Shown here in pieces: positions 20,620-32,682 of a stretch of DNA of 64,000 nucleotides. Source of the stretch: Beroe forskalii (Eukaryota > Ctenophora > Nuda > Beroida > Beroidae); assembly GCA_011033025.1 (NCBI GenBank), contig WFMF01000024.1, forward strand, positions 806,001 through 870,000, in the 5' to 3' direction. The translations under genes were made by a program, and so were the position numbers. Positions within the stretch are counted from its first letter, which is position 1. Each line of letters opens with the position of its first letter. The notes under the pieces are model-generated. The model saw nothing but the letters and a program-made list of their open reading frames with translations, was not told where the DNA came from and ran no database searches.

Positions 20620-22600
20620 TACCTCGGGAGAATAGCAAGAAAGAGAGAGCATGAGGCATGGAAACCACACACCCCGGTTTACACAGACATTCAACAGTTT
20701 AAGATTCAACAGTATCTTAAACTATGAAGTCGAAGACACTGGGAGGTGGACAGGAGGCTCCATTTAAACCCCCTCAACCCACAGGACTAACCTACCATCT
20801 CAGATAGGGCGAGGGATATTCTCAGGAATTCCCAAGAGTGCACATTATTATCCGAGCCAGAAGAAGAGTTTGGTAAGGGGACTCCTAAGTCTTCAGGTAG
20901 AGCTCTTGGCATTCAGGACAAATGTCTTGGTGACGATTACCCATACGCTCAGGACTTGAGTTCATCCAAAGAAATGGAAATTGCAGAAAAAAATGGTGTT
21001 CAAAGTACATGCTTTGTCAGCAGTACAGAGAGCTATGGATGTTAATATTCCCACAGAAGAGGACTTAGACAGGGCTATAAGCATTAACACACGGCTGATA
21101 CACTGGAAATTGGAAAACAGCACTACTTTCTTTAAAAATATATCAAAATATGAATATCAACAAAATATCTGTATGATATTTCTTAAAAATATGTTATTTT
21201 GAATGGATTATACAGACCAAATTAGTCGAGGACACTGGGATTCGAGGTGAACAGGATAAGAGGCTCCATAAACCCCCTCAACCCACAGGGCTTAGTTACC
21301 ATCTCGGATAGGGCGACGGATATTCTAAGCAATTCCCAAGATTGTACATTATTGTCTGGTCCTGATTGCCAGAAGCTGCACACAGTTAATTAGTTAAATT
21401 ATTTAATAAGAGACGAGAGTCGGGCTGAGTCGACCTCTGATCAACATCTCCAAGAAGACACTGGAAGGTGAACAGGATAAGAGGCTCCATAAACCCCTCT
21501 CGACCTACAGGACTTAGCTACCATCTCAGATAGGGCGAGGGATATTCTTAGGAATTCCCAAGAGTGGGCATTATTATCTGGGCCAGAAGAGGAGTTTGGC
21601 AAGGGGACTCCTTAGAGTTCAGGTAGAACTCTTGCCATTCAGGACAAATGTCTTGGTGACGCTTACCCAAGCGCTCAGGACTTGGAAAGTGGAAAAATCA
21701 GGGACAGGAGTTCACCTAAGGAAGAGAAAGAACTGCTGCAAATTGCAGACGAAAATGGTGTTCATTTAATGTTTCATTTCCTGCTTGTAACTTCTGAATA
21801 AGATGGTATTCCTGAAGGCCAGCACCCTGGTCTTCTCTAAGAGTGATATCTTAGCCAAGCACAGAAACGAAACCTCGAGGCTGGAGGTTGTCAGCAGTGC
21901 TAACAAATCTTTTTGAGGGCAGAATTTCAGTCTCGTCCAAACGGATCGTAGAATTATATACGCTATGGATAATGAATTGACTGTCGTTAACTGGTTTTGG
22001 GAATCAGAGGTACAATCGAAGCAGTTTGAAGACTGCCTGCTAGATAACGTTAAACTGGAAGCAACCCAAAACATAACTTATCTGAAGGATCTTATTGAAA
22101 TACGATCGAGTAAATAGCATCTGGATACTCAACGGATTATCTGGGATAAGGAATGTCCAAAAGAAAATTCAATAAAATAGGTACTTTCTTGTATTTTCTC
22201 AGTATTTTATAGCGCAGTCAATATGAGCTTGCACTGACGCTCACATCATAAGCATCAACACACGACTGATACACTGGAAAACAGCCCAACTTGCATCAAT
22301 GTTCATATCAAACATTGACCAATTTTTATGTGGATGAAAACTTTCTTTAAATATTTTTTAGAAAGAATCAACAGTAGGGCAACCATATATTACCCTTCCA
22401 GACAACACCAGGAGATCAGCAAGAAAGTGAGAGCATGTGGCATGGAAGCAAAAGCAGAGGGCTATACTGTCATCATACCACACACCCCGGTTTAAACAGA
22501 CATTCAACAGTATCAGGACATCAGTATTCTGAACTATGATACCTAGTCGAAGACACTTGGAGGTGAACAGGATAAGAGGCTCCATGAACCCCCTCAACCC
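20620..22600 (+). repeat. Amplified partial copies of module M
   Basis: Successive truncated copies at about 20620-21130, 21220-21365, 21460-21770 and 22380-22600 carry AGGATAAGAGGCTCCAT, ACTTAGCTACCATCTC-type words and GGAATTCCCAAGAGTG. The copy at 20981-21124 keeps an open stretch (HALSAVQRAMDVNIPTEEDL). The rest are frame-broken. A unique insertion lies at 21765-22250. Confidence 0.5.
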
Positions 22601-23040
22601 CCTCTTTACAAATATATCAAAATATGAATATCAACAAAATATCTGTATGATATTTCTTAAAAATATATTATTTTGAATGGATTATACAGACCAGATTAGT
22701 CGAAGACACGGGGTAGTGAACAGGATAAGAGGCTCCATGAACCCCCTCAACCCCCTCTTTACAAATATATCAAAATATGAATATCAACAAAATATCTGTA
22801 TGATATTTCTTAAAAATATATTATTTTGAATGGATTATACAGACCAGATTAGTCGAAGACACGGGGTAGTGAACAGGATAAGAGGCTCCATGAACCCCTC
22901 AACCCCCTCTTTACAAATATATCAAAATATGAATATCAACAAAATATCTGTATGATATTTCTTAAAAATATATTATTTTGAATGGATTATACAGACCAGA
23001 TTAGTCGAAGACACGGGGGTAGTGAACAGGATAAGTTTTC
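22577..23040 (+). repeat. Three tandem copies of a 153-bp unit
   Basis: AGGCTCCATGAACCCC begins each unit, and TTTACAAATATATCAAAATA recurs at spacings of 153 and 152 bp (ACAAAT at 22608, 22761 and 22913). Units are almost identical, so expansion was recent. A diverged fourth piece is at about 23125-23240. Confidence 0.85.
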
Positions 23041-23229
23041 TTTTACGAATTTCGATAACTGTTTTAAATCAGACAGACATTAGTATCTTAAACCATGATA
23101 AATAGTAAATCAAATTTATCACGCCCTTTCTTTACAAATATATCAAAATATGAATAATGAATATCAACAAAATATATTCTGTATGATATTTTCTTAAATG
23201 TTTATATGAATGGATAATACAGACCAGAT

Positions 23230-23680
23230 TAGTCGAAGACACACAGGTGAACAGGATAAGAGGATCCATGAACCCCCTCAACCCACAGGACTTAGCTACC
23301 ATCTCGGATAGGACGATGGATATTCTTAAGAATTCCCAAGAGTGAGCATTATTATCCGAGCCAGAAGAAGGAAGGCAGGAAAGGGGACACCTTTAAGTGT
23401 TCAGGAAGAGCTCTTGGTATTCAGGACAAATGTCTTGGGGACAATTACTCAAACACTCAGGACTTGGAAAGTGGAAACCCAGAGACTGGAGTTCACGGAA
23501 AAGGACTGCTGCAAATTGCAGACAAAAATGGTGTTCAAAGTACCTGCTTTGTCAGCAGTAGAGAGAGAGCAATGGATGTTAAGTAATATTCCTCAGGAGG
23601 AGAATCAGACAGGCAACAAGCATCAACATACAGTTGATACACTGAAAACAGCATGATTAATTAATGTTCATTGCAAACAT
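23230..23680 (+). pseudogene. Module M, copy before array unit 1
   Basis: Open from about 23342 to 23656: SVQEELLVFRTNVLGTITQT, then KMVFKVPALSAVEREQW. Same peptide order as the other copies, but a single-base gain after EREQ shifts the end of the frame. Unknown family. Confidence 0.35.
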
Positions 23681-24292
23681 TGACCAATTTTCATGTGCAT
23701 GAACATTTTCTTTAAAATTTATAGCAAGATTCAACAATAGGGCAACAATCTAAAGCTATCCTAAAATTAAACATAAATTTCCAAATTTTTATTCTGGGAT
23801 AGAATCTTTGATAAAACAAGGAGATGTGGGAGATCCAGGGCGTCCCAGAAATCACTTCTCTGAAAAGAGTAGAAATATTCTAGAAGAGAACCAGGGCACT
23901 GGTGGACTAAGTTAGTTGGTAGGTAACTCAATGTGGGGGTAGGCACTGCCTGACAACAAGTGAACGGACACCCAGGAGAGATAGCCGTAAATTAACATCT
24001 TTTGCTAAACTCAGACAGACACCAGGGTGGTCATAACTACCAACTGGTGCCCTATGACAATGAGAGAATGGGGTAGTCATGTGCTGAAGTGTAACACGCA
24101 GCGTGAGGGACCATGTGACCAGACCTAAAACAGGAAAGCAACAAGTGGCAGAGAATCAGTAGCTGTTTACCGGTTCGGTTGTTTGAAAGTTTGAAAACCG
24201 GGTTGTTGAGCGCTGTTTCATGCCTTGATTGAATTTAAAGAGATTTAAAAGAGTTGTCATTGACAAAATCGGTAATTAACATCATTATTATG

Positions 24293-24585
24293 GATATTAT
24301 GGATAACGCTGCTGACTGCTATCTCGGACAGAAGTATGTAACGAGAGGAAAAGAATAAAACGAAAGACTGCTAAGAGAACTGAGACGTGGAAACCGTCAA
24401 GAGCGGCTCCTGCAGCAAAAGGAGTGGGAAAACCGAAAAGTTTTCTGCCATAATAGCAATACTATTACAAAAGTACTAATTAACATGATAACAAGGCAGG
24501 CAGAGAGGCATTCGAGAGAGTTTAGGAGAGACTTCCCCGAACTCGTTCAGAAGGGACCGGATCAGAACACTGTCTTTTAAATTAT
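24293..24585 (+). pseudogene. MDNAA module in array copy 1 (stop-interrupted)
   Basis: ATGGATATTATGGATAACGC; MDNAADCYLGQKYVTRGKE, then TAA where copies 2 and 3 have TAC (Tyr). Downstream the frame continues NRQERLLQQKEWENRKVF, then MITRQAERHSREFRRDFPEL. One substitution separates this copy from an open one. Confidence 0.45.
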
Positions 24586-24741
24586 TCAATTTCGTTACTT
24601 TATCTATTAATTTGTAAACAAGCATAACATAATTTGTATATTTCGAATCCTTTTCAATATTATTTTTTACTATGAAAGTCTGAGGTAGTACTGTGAATTT
24701 TGCAATAATCTTGTAGTAAAAAAGCTCTGCCTCAACTTCAG

Positions 24742-24910
24742 ACCCGAGCTCAGCCCCAGGCTTTACCCAAAGATCTATCACGCTATGCCACACCAAGCAA
24801 TCACATGGAGTTTGAACAGGCCAGGTTTCTATTAAACAAAGATACCCTCGAATTTGGAATAAAAGTAACAACCTACACGAAGCATGAGATGTCACGCTGT
24901 TACGAATAGG
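24742..24910 (+). pseudogene. Acceptor-preceded terminal exon, copy 1
   Basis: The acceptor TCTGCCTCAACTTCAG is conserved in three array copies. The frame after it, QALPKDLSRYATPSNHMEFE, continues QARFLLNKDTLEFG and ends MSRCYE-TAG. Copy 2 (32838-33012) keeps the same length and frame and ends MSRCSE-TAG. Copy 3 is shortened. Conservation of acceptor, frame and stop supports a genuine last exon. No family recognised. Confidence 0.4.
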
Positions 24911-25409
24911 CAATTTGAGAGAAGAGTCATTGGGTTTTTCAATTTCCCCAACAAGATCATAAGTGAACTGTTATGGGACGTTTGGTTAAATTTAAACGTG
25001 TAGTAATTGGAACTTTAGTAAATTGGCAAAGGTAACATTGCTAAGTGAGCAACCTTCAGTGACGATGGGGTAACAGAGTAATGACGCGTATTTGAGTGTG
25101 TTATATTTCACCATCACTGAATTTGAGAGTATGTAGTGGCACTGCTGAAGCAGTGGAGTACTGAGAGCTCTATAGTTAGCGCCCAAACTATAATGGAACA
25201 ATTTGCCAGCTTGAGGTTACTACATGGTACCGGACGCCACCAGTTTCCATGTGCTGAGAGATCTTATGCTCTGCCCTGTCTTTTGTTCTGCTGCTACGAT
25301 TCAAGTATTCAAACAGATGCATCGTCCAGCTTCTAGATGCTGGGCTCCCTGCCAGCTGTGAGGGGCAAGCCAGTCCTTGAAGTGAATGGAGGCTTTCCAG
25401 CTTGTGACT

Positions 25410-25592
25410 TTAGACGACCCACTGAATGACTTTGACTCTTGGGTACTGCCCACCCACGAAGCATCAGAAGACAGCTTCATAGCGGTTGACGTGAATACAG
25501 ATGTCACTGCAATAGAGAACGTTCCAACAACCAGGGCACATGCACAGGAAAACAGAAAAGGGTCAGAGTTGAGAAACTTGGTCCAGTGGTAA
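25410..25592 (+). pseudogene. LDDP module, copy 1a
   Basis: After an AG (TTTAG, 25408-25412) the frame reads DDPLNDFDSWVLPTHEASED, then SFIAVDVNTDVTAIENVPTT, to TAA near 25592. All four copies (also 28219, 34355, 38419) keep TAG-ACGA at the start while the sequence upstream differs, as expected at an intron/exon boundary. Third-position changes dominate. Acidic; no recognised domain. Confidence 0.4.
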
Positions 25593-25599
25593 CAATACA

Positions 25600-26189
25600 A
25601 GATCTTGCTTCGAGAGCAACCTCTGCAGTATAATTGTTGTGCACGGCAAAGTTACATGCTAGAGAAAAGTCATTATCACACTAATGAAAAATTATTGAAA
25701 AAGAATCATCTATTTTAATTTCTGTCTACTGTACCCCTCTCATCTTGGCAACACATTTGTAAGGGTCTGTACGCAGCGAAGTTGTCAAAATTGAGGTTAC
25801 CTGCTAAAGTGACGTCATTATTATAAATGCTAATGGTGGTACATAGATGAAACAGAATCATCCATTTTAATTCCTTGCTACTATGATTTTCTCTCTGGGA
25901 CGCAGGATTGTTGTTAAATTCTAAATTACATACTAGATTGATGTCATTATCATAAACGCATATGGTGCATTAGTTGAACAGCGTCGTCTATCTTAAATCC
26001 TGGCTACTATGATTTCCTCTTTTTTTGGATCACCTCTATGAGTCTATGGGACGATGTTTTTCTAAGGTGGCAAGTTACCAAGTAATTCTTGAGTCAAGAA
26101 GTAATCTTGAGAACTAAGTCAACTTTTAAGCCAATACATGATATGTATCGAATAAATGGAGGAACTTGATTGCAATAAATATTATGGGA
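25600..26189. other. Spacer with three diverged direct repeats
   Basis: AT-rich. ATGAAACAGAATCATCCATT and AAAAAGAATCATCTATTTTA-type words recur about every 120-180 bp (25690, 25850, 25980), each followed by a TTGCTACTATGATT-like word. No coding signal. Confidence 0.4.
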
Positions 26190-26197
26190 CGATTCTT

Positions 26198-28095
26198 GGC
26201 AAAATGGTACCACAGGAACACGACAAAAATTAGCCTCCATTAGCCTCCATGGAGGCTGAGTGGAGGCTGAGTGGAGGCTAAGTGGAGGCTAATTTCAAAA
26301 ATTAGCCTCCATGGAGGCTAGTGGAGGCATGAGGCTAATTTTCGTAAAAAAGCCTCCACTATGGAGGCTAATTAGCCTCCACCCAGCCTCCACTAGGCTC
26401 CACTAGCCTCCACTCAGCCTCCACTCAGCCTCCACTCAGCCTCCATGGAGGCTAAATTTTTGGTTTAGCCTCCACTCAAGATTTAGCCTCCATTAGCCTC
26501 CACGGAAAATGGAAATTTAAAAAGTCATTTTTTGGATTCTATGGAAGCTATTTTGACAGTGCTAGTGGAGGCTATAGCCTCCAAATGGAGGCTAAAATCA
26601 TGAAAAAACACAGATAATATGCTAGCCTCCACAAAATTATATTTATGTCATGTTTTTACAAAAAGAGTACATTTTGTAACATAGACCAAAGTCTAGTATT
26701 AGGCACCACTAGGCCTCCACTAGAATCCACCCAGCCTCCACTAGGCTCCACTAGGCTTCACTCAGCCTCCACTAGGCTCCACTCAGCCTCCACTAGGCTC
26801 CACTCAGCCTCCACTAGGCTCCATTCAGCCTCCACTAGCCTCCACGCAGCATCCACTCAGCCTCCATTAGCCTCCACTCAGCCTCCACTAGGCTCCACTC
26901 AGCCTCCACTAGGCCCCACTAGCCCCACTAGGCTCCACTAGGCTAGTGGAGCTAAGTGGAGGCTGAGTGGAGCCTAGTGGAGGCTGAGTGGAGCCTAGTG
27001 GAGGCTGAATGGACAGTGGAGGCTGAGTGAGCCTAGTGAGGCTAGTGGAGGTTGAGTGGAGCCTAGTGGGAGGCTGAGTGGAGCCTAGTGGAGGCTGAAT
27101 GGAGCCTAGTGGATGCTAGTGGAGCCTATTGGATCCTAGTGGAGGCTAGTGGAGCCTAGTGGTGGCCAGTGGAGCCTAGTGGAGGCTGAGTGGAGCCTAG
27201 TGGAGGCTAAGTGGAGGCTAATGGAGGCTGAGTGGAGCCTAGTGGAGGCTGAGTGGAGCCTAGTGGAGGCTGAATGGATCCTAGTGGAGGCTAGTGGAGC
27301 CTATTGGATCTTAGTGGAGGCTAGTGGAGCCTAGTGGAGCCTAGTGGTGGCCAGTGGAGCCTAGTGGAGGCTGAGTGGAGCCTAGTGGAGGCTAGTGGGG
27401 CCTGAGTGGAGCCTAGTGGAGGCTGAGTGGAGCCTAGTGGAGGCTAAGTGGAGGCTGAGTGGAGCCTAGTGGAGGCTAAGTGGAGCCTAGTGGAGGCTCA
27501 GTGGAGCCTAGTGGAGGCTGAGTGGAGCCTAGTGGAGGCTGAGTGGAGCCTAGTGGAGGCTGAGTGTAGGACAGTTGGAGCTGTCTGAAAGTTTGAAGCT
27601 ATATATTGTTTTTCACATTAGTACACATAAATCACCATTTTCAGCAAGAAATTTGTGTTTTGAAGGCTTATTGATTTAGGCTCCACTCAGCCTCCACTTA
27701 GCCTCCACTCAGCCTCCATTAGCCTCCATTAGCCTCCATATGGAGACTTTAGCCTCCACAAAAATGACTTTTTAAATTTCTGTGGAGGCTAATGGAGGCT
27801 AATTCTTGAGTGGAGGCTAGTGGAGGCTAAACCAAAAATTTAGCCTCCATGGAGGCTGAGTGGAGGCTGAGTGGAGGCTGAGTGGAGGCTAGTGGAGGCT
27901 AGTGGAGGCTAGTGGAGGCTAATATAGCCTCCATAGTGGAGGCTATTTTTCAAAAATTAGCCTCATGCCTCCACTAGCCTCCGTGGAGGCTAATTTTTGA
28001 AATTAGCCTCCACTTAGCCTCCACTCAGCCTCCACTCAGCCTCCATGGAGGCTAATGGAGGCTAATTTTTGTCGTGTTCCTGTGGTACCATTTTG
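26198..28095. mobile_element. Merlin-like non-autonomous element with inverted satellite arms
   Basis: Ends GGCAAAATGGTACCACAGGA (26198) and its complement finishing at 28095; identity continues inward for about 60 bp. The flanking 8 bp are CGATTCTT (26190-26197) and CGATTTTT (28096-28103), a target duplication with one mismatch. The tip resembles that of the Merlin element at 53491 (GGCAACTTGGTAC). The interior is an array of GCCTCCACT words on the left and AGTGGAGGC words on the right, turning over near 26940. Frames such as 26645-26941 and 27149-27334 are repeat artefacts. No transposase. Confidence 0.75.
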
Positions 28096-28218
28096 CCCGA
28101 TTTTTCAATGAGATAAATGATCTCATACTGTTTACAGTAAAAACCACGGTACTCAACAGAGAGCTACAGGTAGAATGTAGATGATGCTGGTGGATCTCCA
28201 CTGGAGTCTCCAGGTTTT

Positions 28219-28503
28219 GACTTTAGACGACCCACCGAATGACTCTTGGGTACTGCCCACCCACGAGGCATCAGAAGACAGCTTCATAGCGGTTGACGTG
28301 AATACAGATTTCACTGCAATAGAGAACGTTCCAACAACACTGAGTCGACACAACCTCCATCTACAGAGCAGTGTATTCGTGATATTTAAAATACAAGAGA
28401 ATAAAATACAGCATAATTTGTGTATGAAAACAGGTCGAGAAAGGAAATGCCCGATTAACTGTCAGGAATCATTCGAAATGGGCGGGAAGAAGTTGTTAAA
28501 ATA
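28219..28503 (+). pseudogene. LDDP module, copy 1b
   Basis: Same exon as 25410, but six bases (Phe-Asp) are absent, keeping frame: DDPPNDSWVLPTHEASED. It then runs FTAIENVPTTLSRHNLHLQS, VFVIFKIQENKIQHNLCM and ERKCPINCQESFEMGGKK to TAA, 90-95 codons in all. Copy 3 extends equally far, which makes this the most informative form of the module. Confidence 0.45.
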
Positions 28504-29325
28504 AGGGATGTCCGTAATTAATTAACCTACATTCCCATATTCCATCTTGAAGGAATCACCTTTGTCAGGCATTGTCAAATATTAATCAGTCCTAGAGAAG
28601 TTAGAAAGAAAAGAGAAATGAATTGCTGAGTTGCAGGAGTGTGTTATTAAAGAATTACACAACAGGTTACAGCTTACGAGGACAAAAAAGAAGAGGTAGG
28701 GCAGCTCAGTCTGTAGCTGCAGTTATACCATAGTACTGCTACACTGCTACAAGGGTATTGGTTACTGTCATTTACTGCAGCAAAGTCTTCACTCAGAACA
28801 TCAATGCACGCATAAACTTGTAACACTAACAGTTCCAGGAACCCCTGACCCAGCAGCTGAAAGCATCAGCTCTGAGAAATCTCAGCTCTGCGAAATCTCC
28901 GGAAAGTAAATAGTATGTAATAAAGATATACGTCCAAAAAGATTCTAAACCTCTGTGGAGACCAGAACTTGGATACATATTTCGACGACTTGCTATCTGG
29001 AATAAAGGCTTGATAAAGGGTTGAGAGTTGGTCAAGCGGCGAATCATCTGATCTTGCCACGTGGATAATCAAACGCCAACCCGATGGCAAGAAATGGCCT
29101 TTTTTAATATAAGACAAGGGATAACCTGTACCGGCCTTTGACCATAGTCAAGAAGGGAAAACGAATGATTCAAAAAAGATAAATTGTAGAGCACAATTGA
29201 GGCAGGATTCCCAGTGTAAGATTTCTCTAACACGCTGCACATCACTCGAAAGATACGTCTTCTGGATGCATAAATAACTCATACAGTTAACATCCTGTTA
29301 ACCCCCCTTCATCAAGAAGAGGAGT
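28504..29325 (+). repeat. Array 3' block (shared with 38712-39182 and 39598-39960)
   Basis: GGATGTCCGTAATTAATTAA, GTTACAGCTTACGAGGACAA and CAGAACTTGGATACATATTT are shared with copy 3. The last of these is intact here but split by a solo LTR at 39183, so this copy is the empty-site reference. Frames across it are broken. Confidence 0.6.
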
Positions 29326-29369
29326 TCAGTGTGAGTAGTGATAAGACCTGGATAGAGGATGTAAAGTAT

Positions 29370-29560
29370 TCAAAATCGAAGACAGAACAAGGCTGACCGA
29401 ATGCATTGAAGTATGGAATGCAAGAAATCCTACCGTGGCTCTAACGTCCTGGAACAACCAAGACGAGGTGCCACCTGGATTCAAAACATTTTTCTCACCC
29501 TCCCACTGCACTTTCCGGAAAAACTGCTCTAGGGATATTTCCCCTTTGATAGGACCTTGA
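29370..29560 (+). pseudogene. ECIEVWN module, copy 1
   Basis: DRTRLTECIEVWNARNPTVA, then LTSWNNQDEVPPGFKTFF, with later frame loss relative to copy 3 (40340). A donor-like CTTGAGTAAGTAAATC follows at about 29558. Unknown family. Confidence 0.35.
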
Positions 29561-29828
29561 GTAAGTAAATCAACATAATGTATCACTTAAAATCATGCAC
29601 TTATCAAATAAAAAACAATTAATATTAATACAAAACAGTTTTTTTCAATCAGATTGTGGCGAATGATCATTGACTCATTGAGCACCTTGTTAGGGTTCTC
29701 TCACATCCTGTATTCCTGTCATATTCATAGTGATGATGTTATTAAACAGTGACAGTTTTCCCTCGCCTATTGTCTCAGCCTTCATCCCACAAAATCTGTA
29801 ATATCTGAAATGAAATTAAATATAATAA

Positions 29829-29935
29829 CATTTTCTTTTCTTTTCTTTTCTTTTCTTTTCTTTTCTTTTCTTTTCTTTTCTTTTCTTTTCTTTTCTTTTC
29901 TTTTCTTTTCTTTTCTTTTCTTTTCTTTTCTTTTT
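29829..29935 (+). repeat. (TTTTC)n microsatellite, copy 1
   Basis: About 21 perfect pentamers on the plus strand. It sits at the same place in the array unit as the less regular one at 40787-40915, downstream of a donor-like site, so it is probably intronic. Confidence 0.95.
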
Positions 29936-30765
29936 AACTTTCTTTAGTCTTTCTTTTTTTTGTGCGTTTTTTCATTTTCTTCTATTCTTTTGGTTTTTTG
30001 TAACTTCATATATCACCTCATATTCTGCAGACGGCTCCTCACCACGTCAGATTCCACCACCCTGGCACTGCACAAAAACAGTTAAACTTGCTCAGTTAAT
30101 CCCATTCACCACTTACTGCTTTACTGGTACAATTTTATTGAAAAGCTTCCATTTATTTGCACCCTCTCAGGGACAATTATAGAAATTGTGGACTCGATGG
30201 TAATGACATTGCTGTTGAAAAGAAATATTGAAGAAGACACGATGCTATGAGATCAACATGCTGATAAGTACTTCATGCGCCCGCCCAAGAACTTTTCAGC
30301 ATAGTGAGATAGTGGACACGAATGTAAAAAAAAGCTGGCAGCGAAATCCACATCAAAAACCCAGGTAAATGAAACAATTTATCTAAAACTCACAAAAACA
30401 ATTATACAGGTACAATCATGAATAATAATGACAAAGTTCCTTACAAAGTTCTTTACAAAGGTATTTACAAAGCTCTTTATACACGTGCAAAGCTTCCTCT
30501 TGCGCACATCGTCAATTTATTAATATTATCATTTTTCTTGTTCTCCAATACAATGAGGCCCTATAAGGCATCAACGAATTAATCATCGGTTCGTTGACAA
30601 CCTCAATTCTAGCAAATTCAGCTCAAGTTGCTCATGGTTCTCTTTTGGTGAAACAGCTTACACCAACATTGAGCTAATTGAGGCCTGAGTCCCATTGCAT
30701 ATTATATAAATTTAAATTTATATTCATTGAAGTCTATAGAACGAAATTTATATACCATACAACCC

Positions 30766-30978
30766 CTATAGCCCTATGGAGTGGAATAACCATATCTTCA
30801 AATCTAGAACATCATGACAAACCGTAAGGTTGACGGCGTATGTATTGTTATCCGGTTGAAGGATACTCTGCACGAAACGTTGTGTCCTATTCACAAGTAT
30901 TGTATTGTGTAATTGGAGAGCCAGACAAGGAGCCGAATAGCCGATTCTAGCTACAGCTTTCGGCGAGAAGCTGAACAT
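30766..30978 (-). CDS. NNTYAV exon, copy 1 (minus strand)
   Basis: ATG-initiated 70-codon frame opposite to the other modules: MFSFSPKAVARIGYSAP, then TQRFVQSILQPDNNTYAV, then CHDVLDLKIWLFHSIG. Copy 3 (42448-42681) keeps the frame despite a 3-base length difference (LQLHNTILVN versus LQLYTILVN). That argues for a coding history. The copy-1 end differs because of an 8-bp duplication after IG. No family recognised; two Asn-x-Thr sequons would suit a secreted or surface segment, but no signal peptide is clear. Confidence 0.35.
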   Translation of the reverse strand: MFSFSPKAVARIGYSAPCLALQLHNTILVNRTQRFVQSILQPDNNTYAVNLTVCHDVLDLKIWLFHSIGL

Positions 30979-31289
30979 AGTAACTTAGTAAGCTATATAT
31001 GCAATGATTAATTGCAGCAGCGAATTTTGAGTTTTATTTTAGACAGTGCAATAATTTATGCATTAGCTTATCGCAGGCTAAGCCCTAAGCATATTAATTT
31101 ACTAATCATATTGTTAACAAAATCCAATACGGTAATTCATTATAATCGTTACCTATAACATTTATATTAATAATCAATTTTCATTTTCACTGATAGAGAA
31201 CATTTTAAATGGATATAGGGGGCCGATACTAATCAATTGGCAAGTGAGTTCTTGTAACGTTTCGGATAAAACTGGCAAGGTTTTCAGCC

Positions 31290-31990
31290 CCAGGAAGGTG
31301 ATTGTTCCTGGGGGAGGGGAAGAGTTGTAGGATCCAGCACAGCTGGTGAAATTAAGAAATTACTGACGACAGCTGTGCCTTTGTACTAATGATTTAAATT
31401 TAATTTAATTTTGCTCGCTTTCGCAGTTGAAAAGACATGTTTAAAAAACCACCGCGGAGACTAGTACACCACCACCTGCTGAGACTTGGAATCCTCAGAG
31501 TCCTGTGACTCAGAGAATGGACAGAAAAAGGCCCTCCTGTCCACCTTAAAGAGAAAAGCATTATTGACCACCCAAAGCCAACCCTCAAAATACCATTAAG
31601 TCATTAAGGACCTCAATCAAGAGAGGTGATCACAATCGAGGTCACAGATGGTGATCAACCATCTACTTCGCCAGCAACATCCCGGAATATAACAACGTCA
31701 CGGATCAATTCAAGCCTCTCTGGACACCCAGAAGTCAACTGAGTAATTGCAACGTTTTGGATAAATTAACTGGCTATATTTTTACATTTTTAGCCCCAGG
31801 AAGGTGATTGTTCCGGGGGAGGGGAAGAGTTGTAAGATCAAGCACAGCTGGTGAGACTGACAACAGCTGTGCTTTAGTACTAAGTATTTAAATCTAATTT
31901 AATTTTGCTCGACTGTTGGAAAGGCATGTTTTTAAAATACAATTAACAGGACTGGTACAGATCTCGGCGCCAGGTGGTGGCAAATCTGTG
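31290..31990 (+). repeat. Twin CCCCAGGAAGGTGATTGTTC blocks, copy 1
   Basis: Two related blocks of about 200-330 bp at 31290-31620 and 31790-31985 share GAGGGGAAGAGTTGTA and AGCACAGCTGGTGA. The same twin arrangement occurs at 42975-43300 and 43390-43610. They close the array unit. Short frames such as VHLKEKRIIGDPKP near 43200 are partly open in copy 3. Confidence 0.5.
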
Positions 31991-32394
31991 AAATATGAAG
32001 TGCCGTAGGTAACTCAACGGGGTAGGCACTGCCTGACAACAAGTGAACGGACACCCAGGAGAGATAGCCGTAAATTAACATCTTTTGCTAAACTCAGACA
32101 GACACCAGGGTGTTCATTACTACTGAGTTCAAAACTACCAACTGGTGCCCTATGACAATGAGAGAATGGGGTAGTCATGTGCTGAAGTGTAACACGCAGC
32201 GTGAGGGACCATGTGATCAGGCCTAAAACAGGAAAGCAACAAGTGGCAGAGAATCAGTAGCTGTTTACCGGTTCGGTTGTTTGAAAGTTTGAAAACCGGG
32301 TTGTTGAGCGCTGTTTCATGCCTTGATTGACTTTAAATGAGATTTAAAAGAGTTATCATTGACAAAATCGGTAATTATTATCATTAAAAGATTA

Positions 32395-32682
32395 TGGATA
32401 ACGCTGCTGACTGCTATCTCGGACAGAAGTATGTAACGAGAGGAAAAGAATACAACGAAAGACTGCTAAGAGAACTGAGACGTGGAAACCGTCAAGAGCG
32501 GCGCTTGCAGCAAAAGGAGTGGGAAAACCAAAAAGTTTTCTGCCATAATAGCTTATAGCAATACTATTACAAAAGTACTAATTAACATGATAACAAGGCA
32601 GGCAGAGAGGCATTCGAGAGAGTTTAGGAGAGACTTCCCCGAACTCGTTCAGAAGGGACCGGATCTGAACACTGTCTTTTAA
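32395..32682 (+). pseudogene. MDNAA module in array copy 2
   Basis: ATG-initiated: MDNAADCYLGQKYVTRGKEY, then NERLLRELRRGNRQERRLQQ, to TAG at VFCHNSL-stop. An extra seven bases (AGCTTAT) cause the break. The remainder MITRQAERHSREFRRDFPEL is intact in another frame up to 32682. Confidence 0.45.

Larger units (their letters stand above)
23815..31990 (+). repeat. Large array unit, copy 1
   Basis: Ordered modules: GAGGAGATGTGG spacer (23820); long conserved leader GGTTCGGTTGTTTGAAAG (24174); MDNAA module; acceptor exon (24742); AATGGAGGCTTTCCAG block (25385); LDDP module (25410, again 28219); long 3' block (28500-29300); ECIEVWN module (29370); TTTTC microsatellite; AAAACCCAGGTAAATG donor-like site (30360); minus-strand NNTYAV exon; twin AGCACAGCTGGTGA blocks (31290 and 31790). 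Copy 2 begins directly at 31990 and copy 3 at 37230 in the same order. It could be a duplicated multi-exon gene or a very large mobile element. Confidence 0.6.

Noticed and set aside
26645-27334. Thr/Ser-rich and Glu/Trp-rich repetitive frames
   Set aside because: Direct translations of the GCCTCCACT/AGTGGAGGC satellite inside the Merlin-like element.
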